Below, piece by piece: positions 1 through 9,121 of a stretch of 64,000 nt of DNA; position 1 is the stretch's first letter; each line of letters begins with the position of its first letter. Source of the DNA: Pseudonocardia alaniniphila (lineage in GTDB: Bacteria; Actinomycetota; Actinomycetes; Mycobacteriales; Pseudonocardiaceae). A program made the translations under genes and the position numbers. Where the stretch lies: contig NZ_JAKXMK010000047.1 in NCBI RefSeq assembly GCF_022524485.1, positions 1 to 64,000 on the forward strand, written 5' to 3'. A model generated the notes under the pieces. It ran no database searches, was not told where the DNA came from, and was given only the letters and a program-made list of their open reading frames with translations.

Positions 1-87
1 CGACACACGACCCACGCCGCCGACGTCCTGACCAGCAACCCGATCCAGTACGCCGCAGGCGAGCCCGGCGTCAAGGTGGGCCAGTAG
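1..87 (+). CDS. C-terminal 28 codons of an unidentified protein (cut by window edge)
   Basis: Frame 1 is open from the first base to a TAG at 85-87 and ends in GEPGVKVGQ. It lies 37 bases upstream of the molybdenum-hydroxylase FAD subunit on the same strand. Such enzymes are normally encoded with [2Fe-2S] and molybdopterin subunits, and neither follows downstream, so this could be the tail of one of them. The 28 residues carry no motif that decides this. Confidence 0.4.
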   Translation, partial: RHTTHAADVLTSNPIQYAAGEPGVKVGQ

Positions 88-124
88 CCCGTGCCGGCCC
101 CGCGGATGTGGAGATCGTGACCTC

Positions 125-1159
125 ATGAAGCCGTTTCGGTATCACCGCCCGGAGAACGTCACGGAGGCCGTGACGATGCTGGCCGATGCGCCCCACGGGG
201 CCTATCTGGTCGGCGGCACCGACCTCGACGACCTGATGCGACTGGACGTGGCGTCGCCCGATCTACTGGTCGATGTGCGGTGCCTGACCTCCGATCGCGT
301 CGAGGAACTGCCGGACGGCGGCCTGCGGATCGGCGCTTCGGTCCCCGCCCGCGAACTGGCGGCCGACCCGCGGCTCCGGCAGCGTTATCCGTTGCTGACC
401 GAGGCCCTGTCGGCGGGTGCCCCGGACCGGGCCCGCAACGCCGCGACCACGGGCGGTGACCTGCTGCACCGCACCCGCTGCGCGTTCTTCCAGGACGTGA
501 CATCGGGGTGCAACAAGCGCGAGCCGGGATCGGGCTGCGCGGCGCGCGAGCGCCATCATCCCGAACTGGCGATCCTCGGCGGTTCCCCCGCGTGCGCAGC
601 CACGCATCCGTCGGACATGGCTGTTGCCATGACCGCGCTCGACGCGGTGGTGCGCACACAGCGTCCGGACGGGGAACGCACGATCCCGCTGACCGCGCTG
701 CACCGGCTGCCAGGAGACGAGCCGGAACGCGACACCGTGCTGGAGCACGGGGAGCTCATCATCGCCGTCGACCTGCCGCCGCCGGCCTTCACGAACTCGC
801 GATACCGCAGGGTGCGCGCTGAGGCCTCGTATTCGGTCGCGCCGGCGTCGGTTGCCGCCGCGCTCGAGGTCACCGACGGGGTGGTGCGTGACGTGCGTAT
901 CGCGCTCGGTGGCGTGGCGCCCAAGCCGTGGCGGGCGACGGTGGCCGAATCAGCTCTGCGCGGCGCACCGGCGACGCAGGCGAGCATTCGCAATGCGGCC
1001 ACCGCCGAACTCGCCGCCGCGCAACCACTGCCTGGCAACGCGTTCATGGTCCCGCTCGTCCGCACCACCATGATCGCCACGCTGCTCGAACTGGCCGAGG
1101 ACGAAACAGCGGCTCCAGCCGCGGTCGTCGTGGGCGCAGGAACGCCGCCGCCCCTGTGA
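125..1159 (+). CDS. FAD-binding, [4Fe-4S]-containing subunit of a xanthine dehydrogenase/aldehyde oxidoreductase (PaoB/YagS type)
   Basis: This 344-residue protein has the FAD-binding pattern of the CO dehydrogenase/xanthine dehydrogenase medium subunit: GGTDLDDLMR near residues 30-39 and the NAATTGGDLL loop near 105-114. Four cysteines at about 119, 129, 138 and 157 (RTRC, SGCNKREPGSGC, SPAC, then HPSDM) match the insertion that carries an extra [4Fe-4S] cluster in the E. coli PaoB/YagS branch. The subunit passes electrons from the Fe-S clusters to FAD in a cytoplasmic or periplasmic molybdenum hydroxylase. ATG at 125 gives a full-length protein. No molybdopterin-subunit gene follows, so its partners must lie upstream or the locus is incomplete. 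Confidence 0.88.
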   Translation: MKPFRYHRPENVTEAVTMLADAPHGAYLVGGTDLDDLMRLDVASPDLLVDVRCLTSDRVEELPDGGLRIGASVPARELAADPRLRQRYPLLTEALSAGAPDRARNAATTGGDLLHRTRCAFFQDVTSGCNKREPGSGCAARERHHPELAILGGSPACAATHPSDMAVAMTALDAVVRTQRPDGERTIPLTALHRLPGDEPERDTVLEHGELIIAVDLPPPAFTNSRYRRVRAEASYSVAPASVAAALEVTDGVVRDVRIALGGVAPKPWRATVAESALRGAPATQASIRNAATAELAAAQPLPGNAFMVPLVRTTMIATLLELAEDETAAPAAVVVGAGTPPPL

Positions 1160-1178
1160 CGCCGTCTCCCGCGCCCCG

Positions 1179-1655
1179 TCAGTCGGCGTGCGGAGTGTGC
1201 GGCTGGGTGAGCGCATGCACGATCCGCTTCCGCATGCTGGGGTGGATCGGCAGGAGCGAGAGTTCGGCGGGGTCGACCCAGGCGGCGTCACAGGTCTCGT
1301 CGTGGTCGGGCTGTGGCTCGCCACACCGCGGTTCCGCATGGAAGCACACCGCGAACTGTTGGCGCGCCTCACCGGTGGCCGGGTAGACCATGACGTGCCC
1401 GGGGTCGGTGAACACCCCGACGAGCCGAGTCACGCGGATGCTCACGCCGCTCTCCTCGGCAACTTCGCGTTCCGCGGCCGCAATGGCCGATTCGCCGACC
1501 TCGACGCGCCCGCCGGGCAGCTCCCAGTTGCCCGAGTCGGTCCGGCACACCAGCAGCATGCGACCTCGTTCGTCCTGCACTGCAGCAAAGGCCGTGGGCG
1601 CGATCGAGTTCGCCGGCGGCGCAGACCGGTCGTGAAAGAACTCCTCGCGGGCCAC
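1179..1655 (-). CDS. Nudix hydrolase
   Basis: A Nudix box (GX5EX7REUXEEXGU) is complete: G, then RVEVG, E, seven residues, REVAEESGV, at about residues 49-71 with the start used here. The family hydrolyses nucleoside diphosphates linked to another moiety, using Mg2+ held by the REXXEE glutamates; the substrate cannot be read from sequence. The open frame extends to a TTG at 1700. I prefer the GTG at 1655 because relatives begin just before the AREEFFHD segment, and GGTAGG lies just upstream; a GTG at 1670 is also possible. It converges on the FAD subunit gene and diverges from the LysR gene. Confidence 0.8.
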   Translation of the reverse strand: MAREEFFHDRSAPPANSIAPTAFAAVQDERGRMLLVCRTDSGNWELPGGRVEVGESAIAAAEREVAEESGVSIRVTRLVGVFTDPGHVMVYPATGEARQQFAVCFHAEPRCGEPQPDHDETCDAAWVDPAELSLLPIHPSMRKRIVHALTQPHTPHAD

Positions 1656-1929
1656 TGGCCTACCGTCCACCCGGGCCGGCCTGCCACATCGGGAGGTCAA
1701 TATCTGGACACCAAGAGTTCACCATTGAGCAACCTCCATAACGCGTGAGGAGAACAATCTCCACGGAGCGGTCGGCCCGGCGTTCACGATCTCGATCGAG
1801 CGGCCTGCGGACTGATCGTCGAATGGCACCATGGCGGCGGGGTTACGGATACTCGGGCGCAAAGCCGCCGACGATGCCGCGCATCTGATCAATCCCGTGA
1901 CGCTGGGACGGCTGGCATGCTTTGCGCTC

Positions 1930-2853
1930 ATGGAGGCCTCGACTGTGCTGCGTCGCGCCGACCTGAATCTGATTCCCGCCCTCGCCGCCCTGCTCGATCA
2001 GCGACACGTGACCAGGGCAGCGGAGTCGATCGGGATCGGCCAACCGGCGATGAGCTCGGCATTGGCGCGGCTACGGCGGCTGTTCGACGACCCGCTGCTC
2101 GTACGCCATGGCCGGGTACTGGAACTGACGCCGATGGGACAAGCACTTCTCGAACCGGTGCACGACGTACTCGCGGGCCTCGAGCACCTGTTGGTGATCA
2201 CACCGTCGTTCGATCCGGAGAACGACATTCGGTCATTCACGATCGCGGCGAGCGATTACGTCACTCTCGTACTGCTGCGCCCACTTCTCGAAGAGCTCTA
2301 CCGGGAAGCCCCTGGCGTCAGGGTGAACGTGGTGCCCGTCAACCTGGCCACCTCCGTTGCGATCGAGCGCGCGCAGATCGATCTCGCCGTGGTTCCCCGG
2401 CAGGCGATGACCTCGCGTATGCCACATATCCAGCACCGCGAGTTGTTCACCGAGGAGTACGTGCCGGTGGTGTGGAAAGAGAACCGCGAGATCGGTGACG
2501 TTCTCGATCGAGAAGCGATCGAACGGCTCTCGTACGTCCGATACCACGACGAAAGCAGTGGTCCTGCCCTCATCGACGCACAGTTGGCCACCCTGGGCAT
2601 CGAACCGCGGGTCGCACTGACCACGCTGAGTTTCGCGCTCGTCCCGTTGCTGCTGCCGGGCACCCAGTTCCTCGGCTTCGTGCAGAGACGGCTGCTGCGA
2701 CAGGCGCACCTGAGGCGTGATCTACGGATGCTGACCACACCGATCCCCATCGATCCGATCGTCGAGCACATGTACTGGCACCCCGTCATGCACAGCGACC
2801 CCGCGCACCACTGGCTCCGTGAGCGGATCGCGGCCCTCGCCTCCAACATCTGA
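1930..2853 (+). CDS. LysR-family transcriptional regulator (NodD/PcpR-like)
   Basis: About 307 residues. The N-terminal winged helix-turn-helix reads LRRADLNLIPALAALLDQRH with TRAAESIGIGQPAMSSALAR, the typical form of the NodD/LinR/PcpR branch, followed by a co-inducer-binding domain to the C terminus. The frame is open from 1831, but family members start a few residues before LRRADLN, which fits the ATG at 1930. These proteins bind DNA as tetramers and usually activate a nearby gene when an aromatic or related ligand binds. The convergent flavin monooxygenase next door is a possible target, though the two genes share no promoter region. Effector unknown. Confidence 0.87.
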   Translation: MEASTVLRRADLNLIPALAALLDQRHVTRAAESIGIGQPAMSSALARLRRLFDDPLLVRHGRVLELTPMGQALLEPVHDVLAGLEHLLVITPSFDPENDIRSFTIAASDYVTLVLLRPLLEELYREAPGVRVNVVPVNLATSVAIERAQIDLAVVPRQAMTSRMPHIQHRELFTEEYVPVVWKENREIGDVLDREAIERLSYVRYHDESSGPALIDAQLATLGIEPRVALTTLSFALVPLLLPGTQFLGFVQRRLLRQAHLRRDLRMLTTPIPIDPIVEHMYWHPVMHSDPAHHWLRERIAALASNI

Positions 2854-2886
2854 CCCCGCGTCCCGGATGGATCGGCCACACCCGAG

Positions 2887-4098
2887 TCAGGCCCCCATGA
2901 CCGCCTCCTCCGCGTCGTGCCCGTAGAGCCATTCGTTGTGGCGCAGGGGGTCCTGGCCTGCGAACTCGGCGTCTCTCGCCCGCTGCTCCGGCCCGTCGGG
3001 TAGATGATTGATGCCCGCCCGGTCCCGGCTGCCCAGTTGCACCGCCGTCGCCCGCTCGATCCGCATGTCCTGGTAGACCCGCAACGCCTTCTGGACGTCC
3101 GCGCCGCCATCGACGAGGCAGCGCGCGAGCACCGCGGCGTCCTCGATCGCCTGGGCAGCACCTTGTCCGAGATACGGGACCATGGGGTGCGCCGCGTCGC
3201 CGAGCAGGGCAACCGAGCCGCCGACCCACCTCGGCAGTGGATCCCGTTCGAAGACAGCCCACCGGCCGGCGCTCGGAGAAGCCTCGATGAGGCTGCCCAG
3301 TCGGGGGTCCCACGTCGCGAACTCGGCTGCCACGTCGTCCACTCGGCCCTGTGCGCTCCAGGACTCCACCGCCCAGTCCGTTTCGGGCACGTAGGCGACG
3401 AGGTTGATCAGCGTGCCGCCCGAGATCGGGTAATGCACCACGTGACGGCCCGGGCCGAGCCACAGGGTCTGCACCGGGCGCCGGGCGAAGTCGGGTGCCG
3501 CTTCCGCCGGCACCAGGCAGCGGTAGGCACAGAGCCGGGCGAACACCGGCTCCGGCGCCGGAACCACGGCGGGAGCCACAGTGGAATGCGTGCCGTCGGC
3601 CCCGATGACCACAGCGGCGGTGGTGGACGTGCCGTCGTGGAAGGTGACGAGCACGTCGCCCGCCCGCTGCTCGACCCCGACGCAGCGCTTGCCCAGCACG
3701 AGGCTCTCCGGGTCGACCGCGGCCACCAGCGCCGCGAGCAGATCGGCGCGGTGAGCCACCAGGCAGTCCTCGCCGTACAGCCGACGGCACCGCGCTCCCA
3801 ACTCCTGGGAGAACAGCACCGCGCCATCGCTCCAGCGGCGGAACTCCCAGCCGACCTCGAGGGGAACGGCCTCGCGCTGCAGAACATCGATCACTCCCAG
3901 CCTGCGGATGAGTCGCACGGCGTTGGGAGATACGACAAGCCCTGCACCGACGGGCCGCAGTTCGGTGGTCTGCTCGTAGACACGCGCCCGCAGACCTGCC
4001 CGCCGGAGGAACGCGGCTGCGGCGAGTCCGCCGATACCACCACCGATCACGACGACGTCAGACTCGTCATTCGACCTCCAAACTGCGGACAAAGCCAT
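2887..4098 (-). CDS. Class A FAD-dependent monooxygenase (salicylate/3-hydroxybenzoate hydroxylase-like)
   Basis: Residues 15-30 carry the Rossmann dinucleotide motif VVVIGGGIGGLAAAAF. A DG motif (VVIGADGTHS) and a GD motif (VALLGDAAHPMVPYLGQGA) follow in the order typical of single-component aromatic hydroxylases, which use NAD(P)H and O2 to hydroxylate a ring. About 403 residues is normal. The frame extends to 4155, but the residues before MALSAVW look untranslated; the ATG at 4098 is preceded directly by AGGAGG, an unusually short spacing, so a TTG two codons in may be used instead. It stands alone, convergent with the LysR gene. Substrate unknown. Confidence 0.85.
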   Translation of the reverse strand: MALSAVWRSNDESDVVVIGGGIGGLAAAAFLRRAGLRARVYEQTTELRPVGAGLVVSPNAVRLIRRLGVIDVLQREAVPLEVGWEFRRWSDGAVLFSQELGARCRRLYGEDCLVAHRADLLAALVAAVDPESLVLGKRCVGVEQRAGDVLVTFHDGTSTTAAVVIGADGTHSTVAPAVVPAPEPVFARLCAYRCLVPAEAAPDFARRPVQTLWLGPGRHVVHYPISGGTLINLVAYVPETDWAVESWSAQGRVDDVAAEFATWDPRLGSLIEASPSAGRWAVFERDPLPRWVGGSVALLGDAAHPMVPYLGQGAAQAIEDAAVLARCLVDGGADVQKALRVYQDMRIERATAVQLGSRDRAGINHLPDGPEQRARDAEFAGQDPLRHNEWLYGHDAEEAVMGA

Positions 4099-4662
4099 CC
4101 TCCTGGAACGTTCTCGTGGCGTGGAATGGGCGTCTTCGCCGGCTTTCAGGATCAACGCTCGCTATCTACGATGATGTACCCACCTGGTCGAGCCCCGTTA
4201 CGCACGCTAACGGTCCAGCTCAGGGATCCGACCGTGTTCCGTTGTCAAGAATCCGCAGAGGAGGTGATCCCGCAAGGCGACGGCGAAGCCCCCGGCGGGC
4301 GGTCGGCTGATCGAACCGGCCGGGCCCCGCTACCGGTCCGTCACGCCGTCGATGATCGCGGTGGTCCCACGTCGGCGCATTGTGATCATTTCCGGGCGGG
4401 CCACCGTTGATGATGACGCTTTCTTGATCACATCGGGTGAGACTCGACGACAAGCGGTCCCGTGGTGGCATCCTGAAAGGGGATGCTTCACTCGAACCGG
4501 TTACGAAGCCCGGCGCCGGAGGGTCCCCTACTCGGGCGCTTCCTGCATTCTCCCTGATTTCGCACATTGTTCATCTCCTGGTGGTGCTACGGTCCCGGCC
4601 GTGTATTCGTCCACGGGACATCGCGCCGATCTGTGTCCGGTTCGATACGGGCTGCCGATCAC
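4099..4662. other. Intergenic region of about 560 bases without a convincing gene
   Basis: The space between the divergent flavin monooxygenase and flippase-kinase genes has short open frames on both strands, but none with sensible codon use or recognisable protein. It should hold both promoters. I see no strong palindrome. Confidence 0.6.
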
Positions 4663-6891
4663 ATGACGGGCACATGGTTGCGCCACAGGACGGCGACCGC
4701 CCACGTGGACGGCGCCGCCCCTGTCGTCGGCGTCGCGTCGACCGCCGTGGCCGGTTTCGCGTTCTGGCTCGTGGCCGCCCGGCTCTACCCGGCAGCCATG
4801 GTCGGCGTCATCGTCGTCGCACTGTCCGCGATGCAGTTGCTCACCGGCATCGCGCAGCTCAACCTGAACCAGGCCCTGCATCGTTCCGCGGCCGGACCGC
4901 ACGACCACCGGCGGATCGGACGGGCCTACCTCGTCAGCGCCATGCTCATGGCGGCCGGGGCGGTGGCCGTCGTCGCCGCTGCGAGCTTCTGGGCACCTGA
5001 GCTCCTCGGATACGCCGGGCGGGTGCCGCTGCTGGAGTTCTTCATACCGGCGACGATCATCTGGTCCTTCTTCGCACTGCAGGACTCCGTGGTGGCGGCC
5101 GCCGCCCGGGGCGGATCCTTGCCGGTCGGGAACGTCGTCCTCGCACTGCTCAAGATCATGCTGCTGGCCATCGCCGTCGTCTGGGCGCTGCAGGACGGAT
5201 CGACGTTCACCTGGGCACTGGCCGTGGCAGCGGTCGTGGCCTGCGCCGTCGGCTACCTCTTCCTCCGGGCGCTGGCCGACCGTGAGGCCACGCCCGTGCA
5301 GCAGTCCGGACTCGACCACGCCGGGCGGCTGCTCTGGTCGGCCGCGGTACACGGACTGCCTCTACTGGTGCTGGTCGTCATCGGTCCGGTGCACGCAGCC
5401 GTGTACGGCATCGTCTGGACGATCGGGTTCTCACTCCACCTCGTCTCGTCGACGATCGGCCACGCCCTCACTCCGCAGGCCGTCGCGGCGCCGGAAGGAG
5501 CACCCACGGCTCGGCGCGACATGGAGCGCCGGGCGCTGACGCTCCTGCTGCCGGCCGTCGTCCTGATCGAGGTGACGGCACCGTTCGTCCTCCGCATCTT
5601 CGGACCCGAGTACGCCGAGCTCGGCAGCACCGCCCTGCGTATCGCTGCGTGGTCCGCGATCCCCGGCATCGTCACCACCTCGGCCATCAGCATGGCCAGG
5701 GCCCGGAAACGAGGCGCCGTGCTGTTCGTCGTGCCGGCAGCGGTCGCGACGATCACGATCGGACTCTCGCTCATCCTCGTGCCCCGCTGGGGACTCATCG
5801 GCATCGCGACGGCGTGGCTCGTGGGTCAGAGCCTGGTGGCAACCGTCGTGCTCGTCCTCCGGGCCACGTGGCTACCGCCGCAGCTCGATGCGCCACTGAG
5901 CGCGGTCCGGCATGCGCGGCTGCTCGCGCGTCTCCGCTACGCGGCCGGCGGGCAGGTCCTGTCCGGTGGCGACTGGGGCACTTCCAGGATCCTGTCCGGT
6001 GGTTCGCAGGGGCTGGTCGTTGCGGTCGGGCACCAGGACGGCACGGACTCCGTGCTCAAGGTGGCCGCCACCCCCGTCAGCCGCGAGGCCCTCACACGGG
6101 AATGCACCACGCTGCTCGCCCTGCACGCGAACCCGCGCGTCGGCAGCTGGCGCAGGCTGGTGCCCGAGCTCGTCTCCGACGGTGCCGCAGGCGGGATCAG
6201 CTACGCACGCCACACACGACTCCCCGGCCGGCCCGCCACCGACGTCACCGATGCAGCCGTCCAGGAGCGGGTCGCCGCGGATGCCGTCGCGACGATCAGC
6301 GAGCTGCACCGGCGCACGGCATACGCGACCCCGGCCACCGAGGAGCACCTCGCCCGGTGGATCAGCCGGCGCGCCGCCGTGGTGCGGGAGCACGTGCCTC
6401 GCGCCGACCACGACCGCCTCGACCAGGTCGAGCAGCTCCTGATCGAGGAGCTGCGGGATCGCCGGGTCGCGCTCGGGTGGACGCACGGCGACTACACCGC
6501 GCCCAACGTGATCGTCGCCGACGACGGTGCGGTCTGCGGCGTGGTCGACTGGGAGCAGGGCGACCCGGCCGGGCCGACCATGCTCGACCCGGTGGCGTTC
6601 CGCCTGATCGCTGCCGTGCAGGCCGGCCGAGAGGAGCTCGGAGCCGTCGTCGTTCGCTGGTCGGCCGACGGCGGCCCGTACGCGGGCGAGCTCGCCGACC
6701 TGCAACGCAGGCTCGGCGCCGACCCGCTCCACCCCAGAGCGCTCGTGCTGTTCGGATGGCTGCACGTCGTGGCGCTCAGCATCGAGAAGTCGGCCCGGTT
6801 CGCCGCGAACCCGGTGTGGATGCGGCGCAACGTGCGGATGGTGCTGCGCGACGCCGTGCTCGAACCCGTCGGCCGAGCGCACCACCGATAA
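4663..6891 (+). CDS. Polysaccharide flippase (MATE/Wzx-like) fused to an APH-type phosphotransferase
   Basis: The first 430 or so residues are a chain of hydrophobic helices with a lipopolysaccharide/oligosaccharide flippase layout, starting VVGVASTAVAGFAFWLVAAR. The remaining 300 residues are soluble and kinase-like: SGGSQGLVVAV and SVLKVA resemble the N-lobe, HGDYTAPNV at 608-616 is the aminoglycoside-phosphotransferase catalytic loop (HGDxxxxN), and VVDWE at 627-631 is the metal-binding D-W/F-E. The frame opens at 4567; ATG at 4663 is chosen because it directly precedes the membrane domain. The fusion suggests that translocation of a glycan or glycolipid is linked to phosphorylation of a small molecule or sugar. 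No glycosyltransferases flank it. Substrate unknown. Confidence 0.8.
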   Translation: MTGTWLRHRTATAHVDGAAPVVGVASTAVAGFAFWLVAARLYPAAMVGVIVVALSAMQLLTGIAQLNLNQALHRSAAGPHDHRRIGRAYLVSAMLMAAGAVAVVAAASFWAPELLGYAGRVPLLEFFIPATIIWSFFALQDSVVAAAARGGSLPVGNVVLALLKIMLLAIAVVWALQDGSTFTWALAVAAVVACAVGYLFLRALADREATPVQQSGLDHAGRLLWSAAVHGLPLLVLVVIGPVHAAVYGIVWTIGFSLHLVSSTIGHALTPQAVAAPEGAPTARRDMERRALTLLLPAVVLIEVTAPFVLRIFGPEYAELGSTALRIAAWSAIPGIVTTSAISMARARKRGAVLFVVPAAVATITIGLSLILVPRWGLIGIATAWLVGQSLVATVVLVLRATWLPPQLDAPLSAVRHARLLARLRYAAGGQVLSGGDWGTSRILSGGSQGLVVAVGHQDGTDSVLKVAATPVSREALTRECTTLLALHANPRVGSWRRLVPELVSDGAAGGISYARHTRLPGRPATDVTDAAVQERVAADAVATISELHRRTAYATPATEEHLARWISRRAAVVREHVPRADHDRLDQVEQLLIEELRDRRVALGWTHGDYTAPNVIVADDGAVCGVVDWEQGDPAGPTMLDPVAFRLIAAVQAGREELGAVVVRWSADGGPYAGELADLQRRLGADPLHPRALVLFGWLHVVALSIEKSARFAANPVWMRRNVRMVLRDAVLEPVGRAHHR

Positions 6892-6904
6892 GGCCGGACC
6901 ACCG

Positions 6905-7999
6905 TCACCCCGGTCTCCCACACCCCCTCGGAACGACCGGATCGCCGATCCCCACGTCGGTCATCGACCATGCGGGTCCCAGCGGGATCCCGAACACACA
7001 CCGCACCTCACGAACGAGCCGGTTCGTCACGGCTGTCGCGCCGCACAGGACCGTGCGCAGCGCCTGCAGGTGCTGGGGCCTTCCCCGCGCGGCCGTGATC
7101 ATGTCGTCGACGAAAGCGGGTGCGGCGAGGAACACCGTCGCTCCTGTCTCGGCGAGCAGAGCCAGACCGTTCTCCCCCGACCAGTCATCGAGAAGCACCA
7201 CACAACCGCCGGTCAGCAGGGAGGAGAGGAGGGCGAGATTCCCGGTCACGTTCATCAGGTCGTGCGGCGTGAACACCACGTCCGGCCTGCCGGGGCGGCC
7301 TGCTCCCGCCCATCCGGACGAACGGGCGTGCAGGGTGTTCCACGTGTGGAGCACGCCCATCGGCTCGCCGGATGGGCCGGCGGTGAAGCAGACCACCGCG
7401 ACCCGGTCCGGATCCTCGTGGGCGTCGTCCAGAGCCACCGGATGACACTGTTCCCACCGTGTGTCCTCGAAGAACGAGCCGAACTCGATCTCATCCTCGC
7501 TGGCGAGCCCGCCCAGGACCACCCGGTGCCGTAGCCACGGCAACCGCGGCGCCATCTCCCGCAACGCCCCGGCATGGCCGAACCCCGACCATCGGTCGAC
7601 CGTGATACAGACGCTCGCCCCCACCCGGTCCAGCACTTGCTCGAGCTCACGCGCCACGATCCCGGTGGTGATCGACACCAGCATCGCGCCCAGCCGCGCC
7701 ACCGCCAGCATCAGCGCACTCGTCTGCCACAGGTTCGGCAACTGCAGCGCGACCACGTCTCCGGGCCGGACCTCCAACTCGTACAAGGCACCGGCAAACC
7801 GCTCCACCCGGCCGGCGAACTCGGCATAACTGACCTGCTCCGGCTGCACGCCGGACCGGTACGCCCTGACCGCTACCCCCTCCGGCGTTTCGTCGCGCCA
7901 TCGGCGTAGGTCGCTCAGTGGCCCGGAATCCCGCCACACTCCCGCGGAACGGTATTTCGCTGCGAGCGCATCTGGTGGGCGAATGCCGAAATCGAACAC
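6905..7999 (-). pseudogene. Truncated AMP-forming acyl-CoA ligase (cyclohexanecarboxylate/benzoate-CoA ligase-like)
   Basis: Residues 10-350 follow the N-terminal domain of ANL-family ligases (YAEFAGRVERFAGALYELEV, VVALQLPNLWQTSALMLAVAR). Relatives run to about 540 residues; this one stops at about 364, just after the TDVG equivalent of the TE adenylate motif, so the C-terminal domain with the catalytic lysine is missing. The P-loop reads FTAGPSGEPMGV where active enzymes have a TSGTTGxPKG pattern: a Thr-Thr pair and the lysine are lost. GTG at 7999 follows GGGGAG by seven bases. The end abuts the flippase-kinase gene, so a deletion may have removed the rest. Probably inactive. Confidence 0.7.
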
Positions 8000-9121
8000 A
8001 GAAGATCTCCCCGAGCTCGTCAACACGGACGGCTTCGACTTTGGCCGGCCGCGCACACAATGGACGGAAATAACCATGCACGACGAGCCGACACCAGGTC
8101 GGGTTCGAAACACCCGGATCCGGCCGCCATCGACTCCCCATCGGACCGGCAATGCGTTATCTCGATAAGGCCGACCGGCAGAGCGGTCCGACCGTTCCGT
8201 GTTCTCGGGCAGCACCGGCCGACCAGGCCCCGACGCGAGAATCGGACGGCAGGGATCAGCGAACCGGTGGCATCACCGGTATACGCCGCACCGAGTGGCG
8301 CGGACCGCGATGGCGAGCCATTTTCGGATCGGCATCCCCACCTAGCGCGGGTGCATGCGAATCGCGATCTCCAATGACCTCCATCTCAGATGGAGCGAGC
8401 TGGCCCTCATTGCTTTCCCCTTTACCGCCTCACGGGACGAGGTAGTGGACACCGTGACCCGTCCTTTGCCCTCCGCACGATTGACTCACCATCAATCTCA
8501 TCCCTACCAGGTCATTCTGCCACACACTTTCAGCCGTGCCCCCTCAGATTTCGCCGGGCCACCTCTTGTGACATGTCATCATTGAAATCGAGCTGGACAT
8601 GTCGGAAATGCGCCGTCACCAGATCACCACAGTGCCGACGAAGGGGATGATCGCGCGCCGAGGGCCCTGCCGCAGCGGTGGGGACGCCGGACTCGAGAAC
8701 GCTCAGGTACGCCCCTGCATCTGGGCCGCACAGCGATTCCCGGCATCGACGCGGTTCTCGGCCGATGGCGGACCACCTGACGTCGATGTGCCCGAGCGTC
8801 GAAGTGATGATCATGTGCCGGCCCTGTTCGCACTGATCGCCATGACATCAAACTGCCACCGGAACGCGGGCTCGGCCACGCAGTTCCGGCCATCCCGGCC
8901 ACAGATTCGGACGCCTGACCCCGGCGGGCCCGAGCCGCATTCGTCCCGTTCTGGCGGCGCAGTTCACAGGCCGCATGATGATCCTTCACAGGCGTGAGCG
9001 AACGGGTTGCGATCGCAGTTCGCGTAGCTTGTTCCGGAGCATGGTGGGCTGCCGTTTCATACGGCATCGGACGATCCTGGGGGGTGGGGCGCGGCGAAGA
9101 ACGAGAAGGCGGTGTTGGCAG
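8000..9121. other. Long divergent intergenic region between the ligase remnant and a LuxR gene
   Basis: About 1.1 kb with patches of lower GC. Open frames here, such as one on the minus strand at 8530-8814, have no recognisable product or good ribosome site. A 17-base palindrome lies at 8379-8395. Confidence 0.55.
8379..8395. promoter_or_regulatory. Perfect 17-base palindrome, candidate operator
   Basis: CTCCATCT-C-AGATGGAG is a perfect inverted repeat with a single central base. It sits in the divergent spacer between the broken ligase and the LuxR-family ATPase. Its form suits a dimeric regulator; which one is unknown. Confidence 0.4.

Noticed and set aside
8098..8118. tRNA-like TTCGA loop
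   Set aside because: A TTCGA with flanking complementary bases is present, but no acceptor stem, D-arm or anticodon arm fits around it.
8530..8814. 94-codon minus-strand open frame
   Set aside because: No ribosome site, no domain and no convincing codon bias.
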